Assembly (NCBI GenBank): GCA_036986135.1
Contig: BTQZ01000024.1
Span: 1-36,873, forward strand
Origin: JADFRG01 sp036986135
GTDB taxonomy: Bacteria; Chloroflexota; Anaerolineae; Anaerolineales; E44-bin32
DNA: 36,873 bases
Reading direction: 5' to 3'
In this document: positions 8,775 through 17,088 of the stretch, one piece after another
Position numbering within the stretch: position 1 is the stretch's first letter
Layout: the number at the start of each line of letters is the position of its first letter
Translations under genes and position numbers: made by a program
Notes under the pieces: model-generated
The model's input: the letters and a program-made list of their open reading frames with translations, nothing else
Databases searched by the model: none
Told to the model about the DNA's origin: nothing

Positions 8775-11700
8775 ATGGCCAAGGACAATTCGACCGGGGT
8801 TTCAATCTCCACAGGTGAGTTGACGCTTCCTACCTACGAGCTTCTGGGCGAAAACAGAAACCCGGTTTTTCACTCACAATATGGCGTAGCCCACATCTAT
8901 CCCTACACGCTGCAAGATGAAATCGCATCCACGCCCAGAGAAATAACCTATCGCACACTTGTTCTCGAAAACAACTATCTCCGGGTGACGGTCCTTCCGG
9001 AGCTGGGTGGCAGAATCTATTCCGTCTACGACAAGATATCCAAGCGGGAGGTGTTCTACAAGAACCAGACTGTCAAATTCTCGCCCTTGGCGATCAGGGG
9101 TGCCTTTTTTTCGGGGGGCGTGGAATTCAGCTTCCCGGTTGCGCACGCGCCGACTTCAGCCAGCCCGGTCAATTGGGACATGCGAGAGAACGAAGATGGC
9201 AGCGCTTCCATCTTTGTCGGGGGCCTCGAACACATGTCCAGTATGCGCTGGATGATCACACTTACCCTGTATCCTGATCGGTGCGCCCTGGCCCAGGATG
9301 TAATGCTCTTCAATCCCTCTCCCCTTCCAGGTCGCTACCACTATTGGACCAACGCCTCTCTCGTCTCAGAGGACGACACGGAATTCATCTACCCGCTCCG
9401 TCGGGTCCGTTCCTATGAATTCGCCGGCAGCTCCTCGTGGCCTGTGGCTCGTCTTGATCTCATCACCAATCAACCAGGTCTTCCAGGGATGGAAGGCGTG
9501 CCGATGTGGCCCGCCGATCGCTTGCACGACCCTATCGATTTCCACCTGGAGAAGGACATGCTCGCCCAAGTTTCGATCTTTGGCCGTGATGTCGAATGGG
9601 ATTTCTTTGGTGCTTGGCAGAATGCATCCAATACGGGATACGCCCATTATGCAGACGCCAAAGATGTCGCCGGCATGAAGCTCTGGTCTTGGGGAAGATC
9701 GAGCGTGGGGATCGTGAACCAGAGCGCGCTGACCGATGACGGATCTGTATACGCGGAGACCCAGTGCGGCGCCATGGAGACTCAGCTCGACTTCGACTTC
9801 CTGCCACCGGGGGTCGCTCGTTCGTGGCGCGAATGGTGGCTGCCCCTGCGCGAAATCGGAGGGCTCACCTGCGCCAGCGCCGACCTCGGTGCTCGGCTCA
9901 GTATCAGTCCAGCAGACGGCGTGGAGCAGGTGAATCTGAAGGTGGGGATCTGCCCTGCGTACCCTCTTCGGGAGGCCCTGGTCGAATTATCGACCCCAGA
10001 TCAGATGCTGATCCAAGAGAAGATTTCGAGCTCGCCCAAAGACCCATGGAGCCATACAGAAACGGTAGCGGCCTTGGATTTGGCCGGACATGCACTTACT
10101 CTGACGGTGACAGACATCAGTGGACACGCGCTGCTCGCATACACCCACGATCGCCAGCCAAACTCCGCGGACCCCCCAGAACCCTCTGTGAAGGAGAGTC
10201 CAGTAACATCGGACGACTTCTACCAGCTCGGGCTGCGTCATGAGAATCTCGACAATCGAGAGCAAGCGCTCGATAGCTATCACACGGCCCTTCAGCTTTC
10301 TGATGACCATGGTGAAGCCCGCCTGCAGCTCGGTCTTATGCTCTTGAGAGCGGCCGATTTTAGGGGCGCCCAATCTCACTTGAGGCGCGCAGCTCAATTG
10401 GAGGTAGCCGCAGCCGAGTTCTATCTTGGGCTCATTTCGCGGTACAAGGGTCAGCTGGACACCGCCGAACAGCATTTCACTTCCTTACCTAGCGATCATC
10501 CGCTGCATTCGGCATCGCTTTGTGGCCTAGGCTGCCTCGCTCTCAAAGGTCAGCGATGGGATGATGCGATCGAGTTCTTCCGCAAGGCAGCTGGAGAAGA
10601 AGACTACGCTCCCACCGCCGGCCTATTGACGGGTATGGCGCTCCGCCGCGCCGGTAACGATACCGAGGCAGCGTTCGAACTCAACCGAGTCCTCAAGGGC
10701 GACCCGCTCAACCTGCCTGCTCTTCGAGAACTTGCCGCGCTCGAGCAGGAGCATGCCGCCGAACATCTCAACAAAATCACGCGCCTGCTTGCGGACGACC
10801 CTCAAGCACACCTTGACCTGGCTAGTTTCTATCTTGACTGTGGCCTCGCACTTGATGCGCTTTCGATTCTGGAAGGCGCCGCCGAGATTTGGGAATACGC
10901 CATGGTGTCCTATCTGGCGGCCTGGATCTGCCACATGCTCGGGGAAGAGCGGCCGGCAGCCTCTTGGACCGAGAAAGCAGCCCGCGCCGAACCAGATTAC
11001 GTCTTTCCCAGCAGACTATGGGAGGTGATCGCCCTGGAGTGGCGGGTAAGTCAGAATTCCCAGGACCACAGAGCAAAGTACTACCTGGGGAATTTTCTCC
11101 ATGCGCGTCAGCGCTACGATGAAGCCGCCCAGCTATGGGAGCAGGCGCTGGAGGGACTGGATTCCTACGACGTCCTACACCGGAACTTGGGGATATACCA
11201 TTGGCAACGCCAAGATGACGCTGTCAATGCGATGGCGGCGTTTGAGCGGGCGTTGGATCTAAATCCCGAGAATCAGGATCTCTATCTACACCTGGACACG
11301 CTATACGCAGGGCAGGACCTGTCCGAAAAACGCGCCCGGCTGCTCTCGCGCATGCAGGAACTTGATCCGATTCGCGAAGACCTGCGCAAAAGAATGCTTC
11401 TCATTCTGGTCGATCTCGACCGATATGACGAAGCGCTTGATATCTTTCTTGAGGAAAATTTTGTCCCTCTGGAGATGGATCAAAGCTTCCATCTACTTTA
11501 TGTAAGAGCGCTTTTGAAACGCGCGGCAACGCGCATGGCAGCCGGCCAAATTGCTGCGGCCATTGCGGATTATGAAATGGCATTGCAATTCCCTGAGAAT
11601 CACGGGGTCGGGAAGCCGACCACGTCCTCTGAAGCAGAGATCCTATATCGACTGGGCTGCGCCCATGAGCTGCTGGGTCAATTCAACAACGCGCTTGGGG

Positions 11701-11825
11701 CCTGGCGAAAGGCGGCTCAAGAGCATCATCCATTCGGAGACGAACTGTTCGAGTACGTTCAGATGTCGCTGGATAAGCTGGGCCGCTACGTTGAGCTTGG
11801 GTTCAGCGACGAGTCATTCGGATAA
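8775..11825 (+). CDS. DUF5107 domain protein with long TPR array
   Basis: The ATG at 8775 has an AAGGAG site at ideal spacing. The 1016-residue protein starts with a DUF5107 domain (about 35-345) containing LPELGGRIYSV, the hallmark of galactose-mutarotase-like folds. A beta-rich linker to about 470 follows, then many TPR-like repeats to the C-terminus (for example YQLGLRHENLDNREQALDSY). There is no signal peptide. It is a longer paralogue of the protein at 1459-3501. Position in the sugar operon suggests a role in sensing or processing the imported carbohydrate, with TPRs as a protein-binding platform; no activity is established. The 3' end lies inside a 49-bp tandem repeat that has altered the last residues. 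Confidence 0.82.
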   Translation: MAKDNSTGVSISTGELTLPTYELLGENRNPVFHSQYGVAHIYPYTLQDEIASTPREITYRTLVLENNYLRVTVLPELGGRIYSVYDKISKREVFYKNQTVKFSPLAIRGAFFSGGVEFSFPVAHAPTSASPVNWDMRENEDGSASIFVGGLEHMSSMRWMITLTLYPDRCALAQDVMLFNPSPLPGRYHYWTNASLVSEDDTEFIYPLRRVRSYEFAGSSSWPVARLDLITNQPGLPGMEGVPMWPADRLHDPIDFHLEKDMLAQVSIFGRDVEWDFFGAWQNASNTGYAHYADAKDVAGMKLWSWGRSSVGIVNQSALTDDGSVYAETQCGAMETQLDFDFLPPGVARSWREWWLPLREIGGLTCASADLGARLSISPADGVEQVNLKVGICPAYPLREALVELSTPDQMLIQEKISSSPKDPWSHTETVAALDLAGHALTLTVTDISGHALLAYTHDRQPNSADPPEPSVKESPVTSDDFYQLGLRHENLDNREQALDSYHTALQLSDDHGEARLQLGLMLLRAADFRGAQSHLRRAAQLEVAAAEFYLGLISRYKGQLDTAEQHFTSLPSDHPLHSASLCGLGCLALKGQRWDDAIEFFRKAAGEEDYAPTAGLLTGMALRRAGNDTEAAFELNRVLKGDPLNLPALRELAALEQEHAAEHLNKITRLLADDPQAHLDLASFYLDCGLALDALSILEGAAEIWEYAMVSYLAAWICHMLGEERPAASWTEKAARAEPDYVFPSRLWEVIALEWRVSQNSQDHRAKYYLGNFLHARQRYDEAAQLWEQALEGLDSYDVLHRNLGIYHWQRQDDAVNAMAAFERALDLNPENQDLYLHLDTLYAGQDLSEKRARLLSRMQELDPIREDLRKRMLLILVDLDRYDEALDIFLEENFVPLEMDQSFHLLYVRALLKRAATRMAAGQIAAAIADYEMALQFPENHGVGKPTTSSEAEILYRLGCAHELLGQFNNALGAWRKAAQEHHPFGDELFEYVQMSLDKLGRYVELGFSDESFG

Positions 11826-11911
11826 GCTGGGTCGCTGCGTCGAGCCCGGGTTCAGCGATTAGTCATTCGGATAAGCTGGGTCGCTGCGTCGAGCCTCGGT
11901 TCAGTGGCTAG
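11771..11911 (+). repeat. 49-bp tandem repeat across the end of the DUF5107-TPR gene
   Basis: Three copies begin at 11771, 11820 and 11869; the third is about 43 bp long. The first copy encodes the last 17 residues and the stop falls in the second. Because 49 is not a multiple of three, copies 2 and 3 lie outside the gene's frame. Read in register with copy 1 they would encode nearly the same peptide and end in their own TAG. This is a diverged local duplication of a gene terminus. Confidence 0.85.
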
Positions 11912-12007
11912 GCGCCGCCTGCCGTTGTCTAGATGATGATGGTGACCGTCCGCAGCGAGTTCGAACCTTAGGACCGGCAATATCAACCTATAAGAGGAGT
12001 GTCGACC

Positions 12008-12781
12008 ATGGAAGTCCTGTATGCAGGCGATTCGGCGGCAAAGATCGGTCCGATCTTTGTCGCTTCTCCGTTTAATGTAGAAGTGAAAGGATTTTCAACT
12101 CACATTTGGGGCCAACCCTTGATCGATGCGTTGGAAGAGGGCGAGATTGGTGTGCTCCACATGACGCCGGACGTAGCCATCGCCGAATTTCCACGCACGG
12201 TGGAGGGGTTGGCCAAATACGATGCCTTGATCCTCAGTGACATAGAGTGCGAGGTATTGGCGCTTTATCCATTCTGGATCCCGGGAACGGAGCTGCCCCG
12301 CACGAATCGACTAAAGGCCATCCGGGAATACACTCGGAGCGGCGGAGGGCTCCTGATGGTTGGCGGTTGGACCTCGTTCAGCGGACGCTTTGGACATGGC
12401 GGCTACTACGACTCGCCGGTGGAAGAGGCGCTTCCCGTCACTTGCCTGAAGGGAATTGACGACCGGGTCGAAACCCCCGAAGGAGTTCGTGTTAAGATCC
12501 ATGACCCGGAGCACCCCATCCTCAAAGGGATCCCTTGGGACGAGTGCCCGGTATTTGAGGGGTTTAACAAGATCCTTCCCAAAGAGGGATCCAATGTGCT
12601 GGCGAGCATCGGAGAAGGCGAGGATGAAAACCCGCTCATCGTCGTTTGGGAATTTGGCGAGGGTAGGGCGATGGCATTCTCCACGGATTGCTCCCCTCAT
12701 TGGGCCGCCTTTTTCCAGCCCTGGGAGTACTACGGCCAATTCTGGCGTCAAGCCATCCGATGGCTGGCGAAGGGCAGCTAG
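12008..12781 (+). CDS. Glutamine amidotransferase-like (ThuA/GATase1-like) protein
   Basis: The ATG at 12008 is eight bases after AGAGGAG, making it preferable to the GTG that overlaps the ribosome site; it gives 257 residues. The protein resembles the GATase1-like family: an N-terminal alpha/beta segment with FSTHIWGQPL, a Rossmann-like core with YDALILSDIE and GGGLLMVGGWTSFSGRFG, and a C-terminal RAMAFSTDCSPHWA stretch. Members often accompany sugar catabolic genes, and the related ThuA proteins act in trehalose utilisation. I see no clear catalytic Cys-His-Glu triad. It abuts the next gene with no spacing, suggesting translational coupling and a shared pathway. Confidence 0.75.
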   Translation: MEVLYAGDSAAKIGPIFVASPFNVEVKGFSTHIWGQPLIDALEEGEIGVLHMTPDVAIAEFPRTVEGLAKYDALILSDIECEVLALYPFWIPGTELPRTNRLKAIREYTRSGGGLLMVGGWTSFSGRFGHGGYYDSPVEEALPVTCLKGIDDRVETPEGVRVKIHDPEHPILKGIPWDECPVFEGFNKILPKEGSNVLASIGEGEDENPLIVVWEFGEGRAMAFSTDCSPHWAAFFQPWEYYGQFWRQAIRWLAKGS

Positions 12782-13816
12782 GTGGACGAGATCACATTTG
12801 CAGTGGTTGGCGCCGGCTTCATGGGGGGCGTCCTTGCACGGGTCGGTCGGGAATTACCCTACTCGCGCTGTATTGCTGCCGTGGATGTCGATATTCAAAG
12901 AGCCCAGCAACTCGTGGATTTGGTTGGCGGCAATGCCTACTCAGACTTGGGCGCGATGTTCCAGGATGAGCGCCCGGATGCTGTCATCGTCGCCACGCCC
13001 GAGAATAGCCACCGGGCTCCAGCAGTGGCTGCAGCCGAAAATGGCAGCCATGTATTTGTGGAAAAGCCAATAGCGACCTCGCTGTCAGACGCGGATTCCA
13101 TGATCCAGTCATCTGAGAGCGCCGGTGTGAAGCTGATGATAGGACACATCCTTCGCTTCGATGTCAACTATGCGATGATCCGGGACGCGATCCACGCGGG
13201 CAGCATAGGCCGGTTCTTGTCCGCCTATGCGAGGCGGCTAGCCCCGATTGGAGAAGCCCGACGTCTGGGAGGACGAGTCAGCCCGATAACGTATATCGGC
13301 GTTCATGACATTGACCTTATTCTCTGGTACCATCCTGAACCCGTCAAATCCGTCTATGCCCGCGCGCTTCGAGGCAGGGTATGGGAGGAATTTCAGACCT
13401 TTGACTCGGCCTGGCTCACAATCGAATTCGAGGATGGAGCACTCGGTATCCAGGAGGTCGGCTGGTGCTTACCGGAAGAATGGGCGGGTTGGCAACGACC
13501 GGAAAGCTGGGGCAAATTTGGCGATGTGCGAATGAACGTCATCGGAACGAAGGGCGTGGCAAACATTAATTACACACCGATGGATCTCTACGCCTGTGAT
13601 CGAGAGGGCTGGAAATTTCCCGATACACGCCATTGGCCCACAATGAACGGCAAACTGGTGGGGGCGGCTAAGCTTGAGATGGAGCACTTCTTTGGGTGTA
13701 TTCTGAACGACGAGCAACCACTCATCAGCGGGGAAACCGCGCGTCGGTCGGTTGAAGTGATATTAGCTGCCGAGACGTCGATCGCCGACAACCGCATCGT
13801 AACCCTGCCGGCATAG
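12782..13816 (+). CDS. Gfo/Idh/MocA family NAD(P)-dependent oxidoreductase
   Basis: The 344-residue protein begins with a GTG immediately after the stop of the previous gene. It shows the Rossmann motif VVGAGFMG (near residues 7-14), the family signature VEKPIAT (about residues 92-98) and the C-terminal substrate-binding alpha/beta domain with GVHDIDLILWY. Family members oxidise or reduce sugars, inositols and sugar acids using NAD(P). As the last gene of the rightward operon it probably converts the imported sugar or its derivative in the cytoplasm. The next gene is convergent, separated by 118 bp without a strong terminator. Confidence 0.9.
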   Translation: MDEITFAVVGAGFMGGVLARVGRELPYSRCIAAVDVDIQRAQQLVDLVGGNAYSDLGAMFQDERPDAVIVATPENSHRAPAVAAAENGSHVFVEKPIATSLSDADSMIQSSESAGVKLMIGHILRFDVNYAMIRDAIHAGSIGRFLSAYARRLAPIGEARRLGGRVSPITYIGVHDIDLILWYHPEPVKSVYARALRGRVWEEFQTFDSAWLTIEFEDGALGIQEVGWCLPEEWAGWQRPESWGKFGDVRMNVIGTKGVANINYTPMDLYACDREGWKFPDTRHWPTMNGKLVGAAKLEMEHFFGCILNDEQPLISGETARRSVEVILAAETSIADNRIVTLPA

Positions 13817-13934
13817 ATCGATGGAATCCTTCGGCGAAGATCCAATAATTGACCATTTCATTGTCCAGCGCATGATGGTGGCATGGCCGAATCGACATCC
13901 GGCTATTTCGCTGCAATTTCCAAATCCCTCTCTG

Positions 13935-14993
13935 CTAGCTTGAGAGAGGCTCACCTTCGAGCCTGAGCCTCGGCAGGCTCCGAGGGAAACGCTCTTGCAG
14001 GAACCCAATCAGCTGCTCCCGCACGTGGCAGCGCAGATCCCAGGACTTGGAGGAATCCTCGGCGCTCATTAGCGCTCGAATTTCGATGGTCCTCTCGGTG
14101 GCGTTCGTGACCACCATTCCCCATGCCCGCCTGTCCCAGAGAGGAGTGTCATCTAGAATTCGTTTCAGCTCACTACGTACTTGCTGTACCGGAACCGTGT
14201 AGTCGGCATAGATGTAGACGGTACCTAGCAATTCCGCCGTCTGGCGAGTCCAGTTTTCGAAGCTGTTGTCGATGAAGTAGCTGATGGGAACCACCAGCCG
14301 CCGCTGGTCCCATATCCTCACAACCACGTAAGTAAGGGTTATCTCCTCCACGCGGCCCCATTCGCCCTCCACAATCACCACATCGTCGAGACGAATCGGT
14401 TGAGTGAGGGCGATCTGGATCCCGGCAAGGACCGACCCCAGGCTCTTCTGGGCTGCCATTCCGACCACGATCGCGGCAAAGCCCGCCGACACCAGCAAGC
14501 TGACTCCGAACTCGCGCACGCTGGGGAACGTCATGAGCATCACTGCAATCGCCAGTATGACGATCGCCCCGTTTAGGATCCGCACTAGGATCCGCGTCTG
14601 CGTTCGGATGCGCCGCGCTTCCAGGTTGTCCTCGACATCGATCGGGTACCGGCTCACGATTGCCTGCTGTATCATTTCGACGGTGCGTTTCGCGATCCAT
14701 GCCACCGCGCCAATGATCCATAGTTCAAGAATGTGGAGCAGGGGCGATGTGAGGGCTTCGGGAAAGGACAGTACAGAGCTGGCGGCCAGCCGCAGCAGTA
14801 CGGAAAGGAATAGCGCTCGCAGCGGGCCGCGCCAGCCCTCGAAGCGCAGGGGAAAGCCGCCGACCTGGATGGGTTTTCGCCCTTGCCGTCGGCGGAGCAA
14901 CCAGTCAACAATGGCCGCTGCGAGCAGACCCAGGAACAGGATAAGCAGCACAATGGCTACATTTTTTGTGAGATTGTCAATGTCAACCAACAT
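13935..14993 (-). CDS. Small-conductance mechanosensitive channel (MscS family)
   Basis: I prefer the ATG at 14993, with AAGGAGG close upstream, giving 352 residues. Several N-terminal transmembrane helices are followed by the pore helix and beta domain typical of MscS: SAGFAAIVVGMAAQKSLGS, then IRLDDVV-EGEWGRVEEITLTYVVVR and the PISYFIDNSFENW segment. The product should sit in the cytoplasmic membrane and release solutes during osmotic downshift. It lies downstream of the GH130 genes in the same direction, but a 105-bp gap with a hairpin suggests it may be transcribed separately. Confidence 0.93.
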   Translation of the reverse strand: MLVDIDNLTKNVAIVLLILFLGLLAAAIVDWLLRRRQGRKPIQVGGFPLRFEGWRGPLRALFLSVLLRLAASSVLSFPEALTSPLLHILELWIIGAVAWIAKRTVEMIQQAIVSRYPIDVEDNLEARRIRTQTRILVRILNGAIVILAIAVMLMTFPSVREFGVSLLVSAGFAAIVVGMAAQKSLGSVLAGIQIALTQPIRLDDVVIVEGEWGRVEEITLTYVVVRIWDQRRLVVPISYFIDNSFENWTRQTAELLGTVYIYADYTVPVQQVRSELKRILDDTPLWDRRAWGMVVTNATERTIEIRALMSAEDSSKSWDLRCHVREQLIGFLQERFPRSLPRLRLEGEPLSS

Positions 14994-15026
14994 CACCCTC
15001 CTTCAGTTGGTATGCCGGTCCTGATC

Positions 15027-15049
15027 GCAATCAGTGGGCCGCTGATTGC
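15027..15049 (-). terminator. Hairpin between the GH130 gene and the MscS gene
   Basis: A perfect 8-bp stem, GCAATCAG with CTGATTGC, encloses a 7-nt loop. It lies 50 bases after the stop of the GH130 gene. There is no T tract on the minus strand, so it may be a weak or Rho-assisted terminator. Confidence 0.4.
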
Positions 15050-15098
15050 CAGAAACCTAGCGCTCTTGATGGCTGAAGCTTTTGGGATCTCCGTTGCT

Positions 15099-15995
15099 CT
15101 ATCCTGACCGTACAAATTCCAGCAACTCTTCAAGCTTGCCGGTGGCGAGGCCGATGACGTGGTCGGCCGCGCCGTAGTAGACGTAGACATCATCTTCGAC
15201 CAATAAGTTCGCGCAAGAGAACACAACCCGAGGGACGGTTCCCTCGAGTTCCCAGCTCTCCTGCGGCTCGAGTATCGGCCCCTCCGGACGACTTAGAACT
15301 TTGCTCGGATCTTCCTGATCGAGCAGGCACACGCCGAGTCGATAGGTGCGGCCTTCATCGAATCCGTGATAAAAGAACAACCAGCCGTCATCCGTTGGGA
15401 TTGGCGGCCCATTACCGCCAATCCGCAGGCTGTCCCATCCGCCTGGCCGCGGTTCAAGGACCACCCGCATAGAGTCCTCCTGCCATGATGCCAAGTCTTC
15501 GGATTCGGCGATCCATATGCCAGGAGGACGGCGGTGGAAGGCCACATACCTTCCATCGTACTTCCTTGGAAGGAGGAAGTGGTCCTTATTGTTCTCGCCC
15601 CGAACTAACGGACCGATGCGGTCCCAGTCGACCAGATTCCGGCTGCGGGCGAACATCGGCGTGATCGCCTGCTCGAAGGAGCTACCGCCGGCGTAGGCGG
15701 TGTAGGCCATAAAGAACACGCCGTCGAGTGCAGTCACCCTGGGGTCTTCGACTCCTCGCGCTTCAAATTCGGCGGACGGCTCGAGCACCGGCGATGGGGA
15801 TCGGGTCCACATCACACCGTCCTCGCTCACAGCGTAGCCGATGCGGCTCACCCCATCTTTTCCTTGCGCCCGATAGTGCATATGGAACAGGCCTTGGTGC
15901 AGGATAACCGCGGGGTTGAATACGTTGACGGATTGCCAATCCGATTGAGGGTTCGGCACGAGGATCGGATTGACCGGGTGGCGACGGAGCTCCAT
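15099..15995 (-). CDS. GH130 family enzyme (mannoside phosphorylase or mannosidase), copy 1
   Basis: The 298-residue five-bladed propeller protein has the GH130 hallmarks: FNPAVI near the N-terminus, GVEDPRV carrying the conserved catalytic Asp (D84), KDHFLLPRKYDGRYVAFHR, GGNGPP and a C-terminal YYGAADHVIGLAT. GH130 enzymes cleave beta-mannosidic bonds by phosphorolysis (releasing mannose 1-phosphate) or hydrolysis. I cannot decide between phosphorylase and hydrolase from motifs alone. No signal peptide is present, so it acts on imported oligosaccharides in the cytoplasm. It starts 4 bp after the end of a second GH130 gene, and the two are probably co-translated. Confidence 0.9.
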   Translation of the reverse strand: MELRRHPVNPILVPNPQSDWQSVNVFNPAVILHQGLFHMHYRAQGKDGVSRIGYAVSEDGVMWTRSPSPVLEPSAEFEARGVEDPRVTALDGVFFMAYTAYAGGSSFEQAITPMFARSRNLVDWDRIGPLVRGENNKDHFLLPRKYDGRYVAFHRRPPGIWIAESEDLASWQEDSMRVVLEPRPGGWDSLRIGGNGPPIPTDDGWLFFYHGFDEGRTYRLGVCLLDQEDPSKVLSRPEGPILEPQESWELEGTVPRVVFSCANLLVEDDVYVYYGAADHVIGLATGKLEELLEFVRSG

Positions 15996-15999
15996 AGCG

Positions 16000-17088
16000 C
16001 TACACAGGCTCGAGCCGATTCAGCACAGCTTCTGTGTGGACACTGAGGCGCACCGCAACTTCGTCCGCCGCTCCTACATACAGGTGTAACGTTTCACCAT
16101 CTTTACTGATGATTGTTCCGGTGGGGAATATGACATTGGGAACGTAGCCTTCGCGCTCGTAGAGCCTCTCGGGGCAAAGCAGCGGTTCGGGCGAACGCGC
16201 CAATAGCCGAGTTGGGTCTTCGGGATCCAACAGGGCGGCCCCGACGCAATAGTGGCCCACGGGGCTCGCTTCGCTCGCGGGCGCAACGCCATGATAGAAG
16301 AGCAACCACCCTTGAGGCAGGCGCACGGGTGGCGCCCCGGCGCCCACTTTTACGGAATCCCACAAATTTGGTCGTGGGTCAAGCAGGGGCTGGAACTTCC
16401 CCCAGAAAATGCCATCGGGTGAGAGGGCAGTTCTTATTGACGGTGCGTCGATGCTGTTGGAGGACACCGGTCGATGATAGGCTACATAGTGCCCGTTCCA
16501 TTTCTCCGGCAGCAGCACCACATTCTTGTTCTCGGTGGGAAAGATGATCCCATGTCGCTCGTACCGCTCGAAATCCTGCGTGGTCATGAGCGCGGTGGCA
16601 ACGCCCCTGCTGCGGCTGATGGCTACGTAGGTGATGTAGTATGTGTCGCCAATCTGAGTAATGCGCGGGTCTTCGATGCCTAACTCCTCCCACGGCTCAT
16701 TGGGAAGCAGATCGCGCGGGCAGCTGATCTCGACGATATCGGAGTCTTCGTCCCTGAGCCGCATCAAGCATAAATGCGAGATATAGCGCAGCCTGACGCG
16801 GCCATCGGGAAGCTGGAAGATGCGCGGGTCGCGCGTGTCTGCTCCTTCGACCGGGTAGCTATCCATGACCCATTGCAGGTCACCGTGATTCCAGGTCGCC
16901 CGCGGCGAGAGGAGCGTATCAGGTTCCTGGTTGCGTGGAACTTCGGCAACCCGCACCAGCAGGATGACGTCATCACCGTATCGAGCAGCAGCCGGGTTGA
17001 ATGTCCCAACTACCTTGAATTCCGGAGCCAGCGGCCGCATATCGACCGGTCGGATGAGAACTTTGTCATCCACGACTGGAATGGTCAT
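16000..17088 (-). CDS. GH130 family enzyme, copy 2
   Basis: This 362-residue protein shows FNPAAARYGDDVILLVRVAE, GIEDPRITQ (catalytic-type Asp D140), KNVVLLPEKWNGHYVAYHR, GAGAPPVR and a terminal LYVGAADEVAVRLS, all typical of GH130. It is longer than its neighbour, with extra residues before the catalytic motif and a second DPR motif near residue 87. Its start overlaps the stop of the GH13 gene by 4 bp (ATGA). Two different GH130 enzymes in tandem suggest successive steps on one beta-mannoside-containing substrate, or one phosphorylase plus one hydrolase; that division is inference. Confidence 0.9.
   Translation of the reverse strand: MTIPVVDDKVLIRPVDMRPLAPEFKVVGTFNPAAARYGDDVILLVRVAEVPRNQEPDTLLSPRATWNHGDLQWVMDSYPVEGADTRDPRIFQLPDGRVRLRYISHLCLMRLRDEDSDIVEISCPRDLLPNEPWEELGIEDPRITQIGDTYYITYVAISRSRGVATALMTTQDFERYERHGIIFPTENKNVVLLPEKWNGHYVAYHRPVSSNSIDAPSIRTALSPDGIFWGKFQPLLDPRPNLWDSVKVGAGAPPVRLPQGWLLFYHGVAPASEASPVGHYCVGAALLDPEDPTRLLARSPEPLLCPERLYEREGYVPNVIFPTGTIISKDGETLHLYVGAADEVAVRLSVHTEAVLNRLEPV

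Noticed and set aside
13817..13934. Terminator between the convergent oxidoreductase and MscS genes
   Set aside because: The only symmetric sequence (CTTCG-G-CGAAG) has a one-base loop and no T tract.
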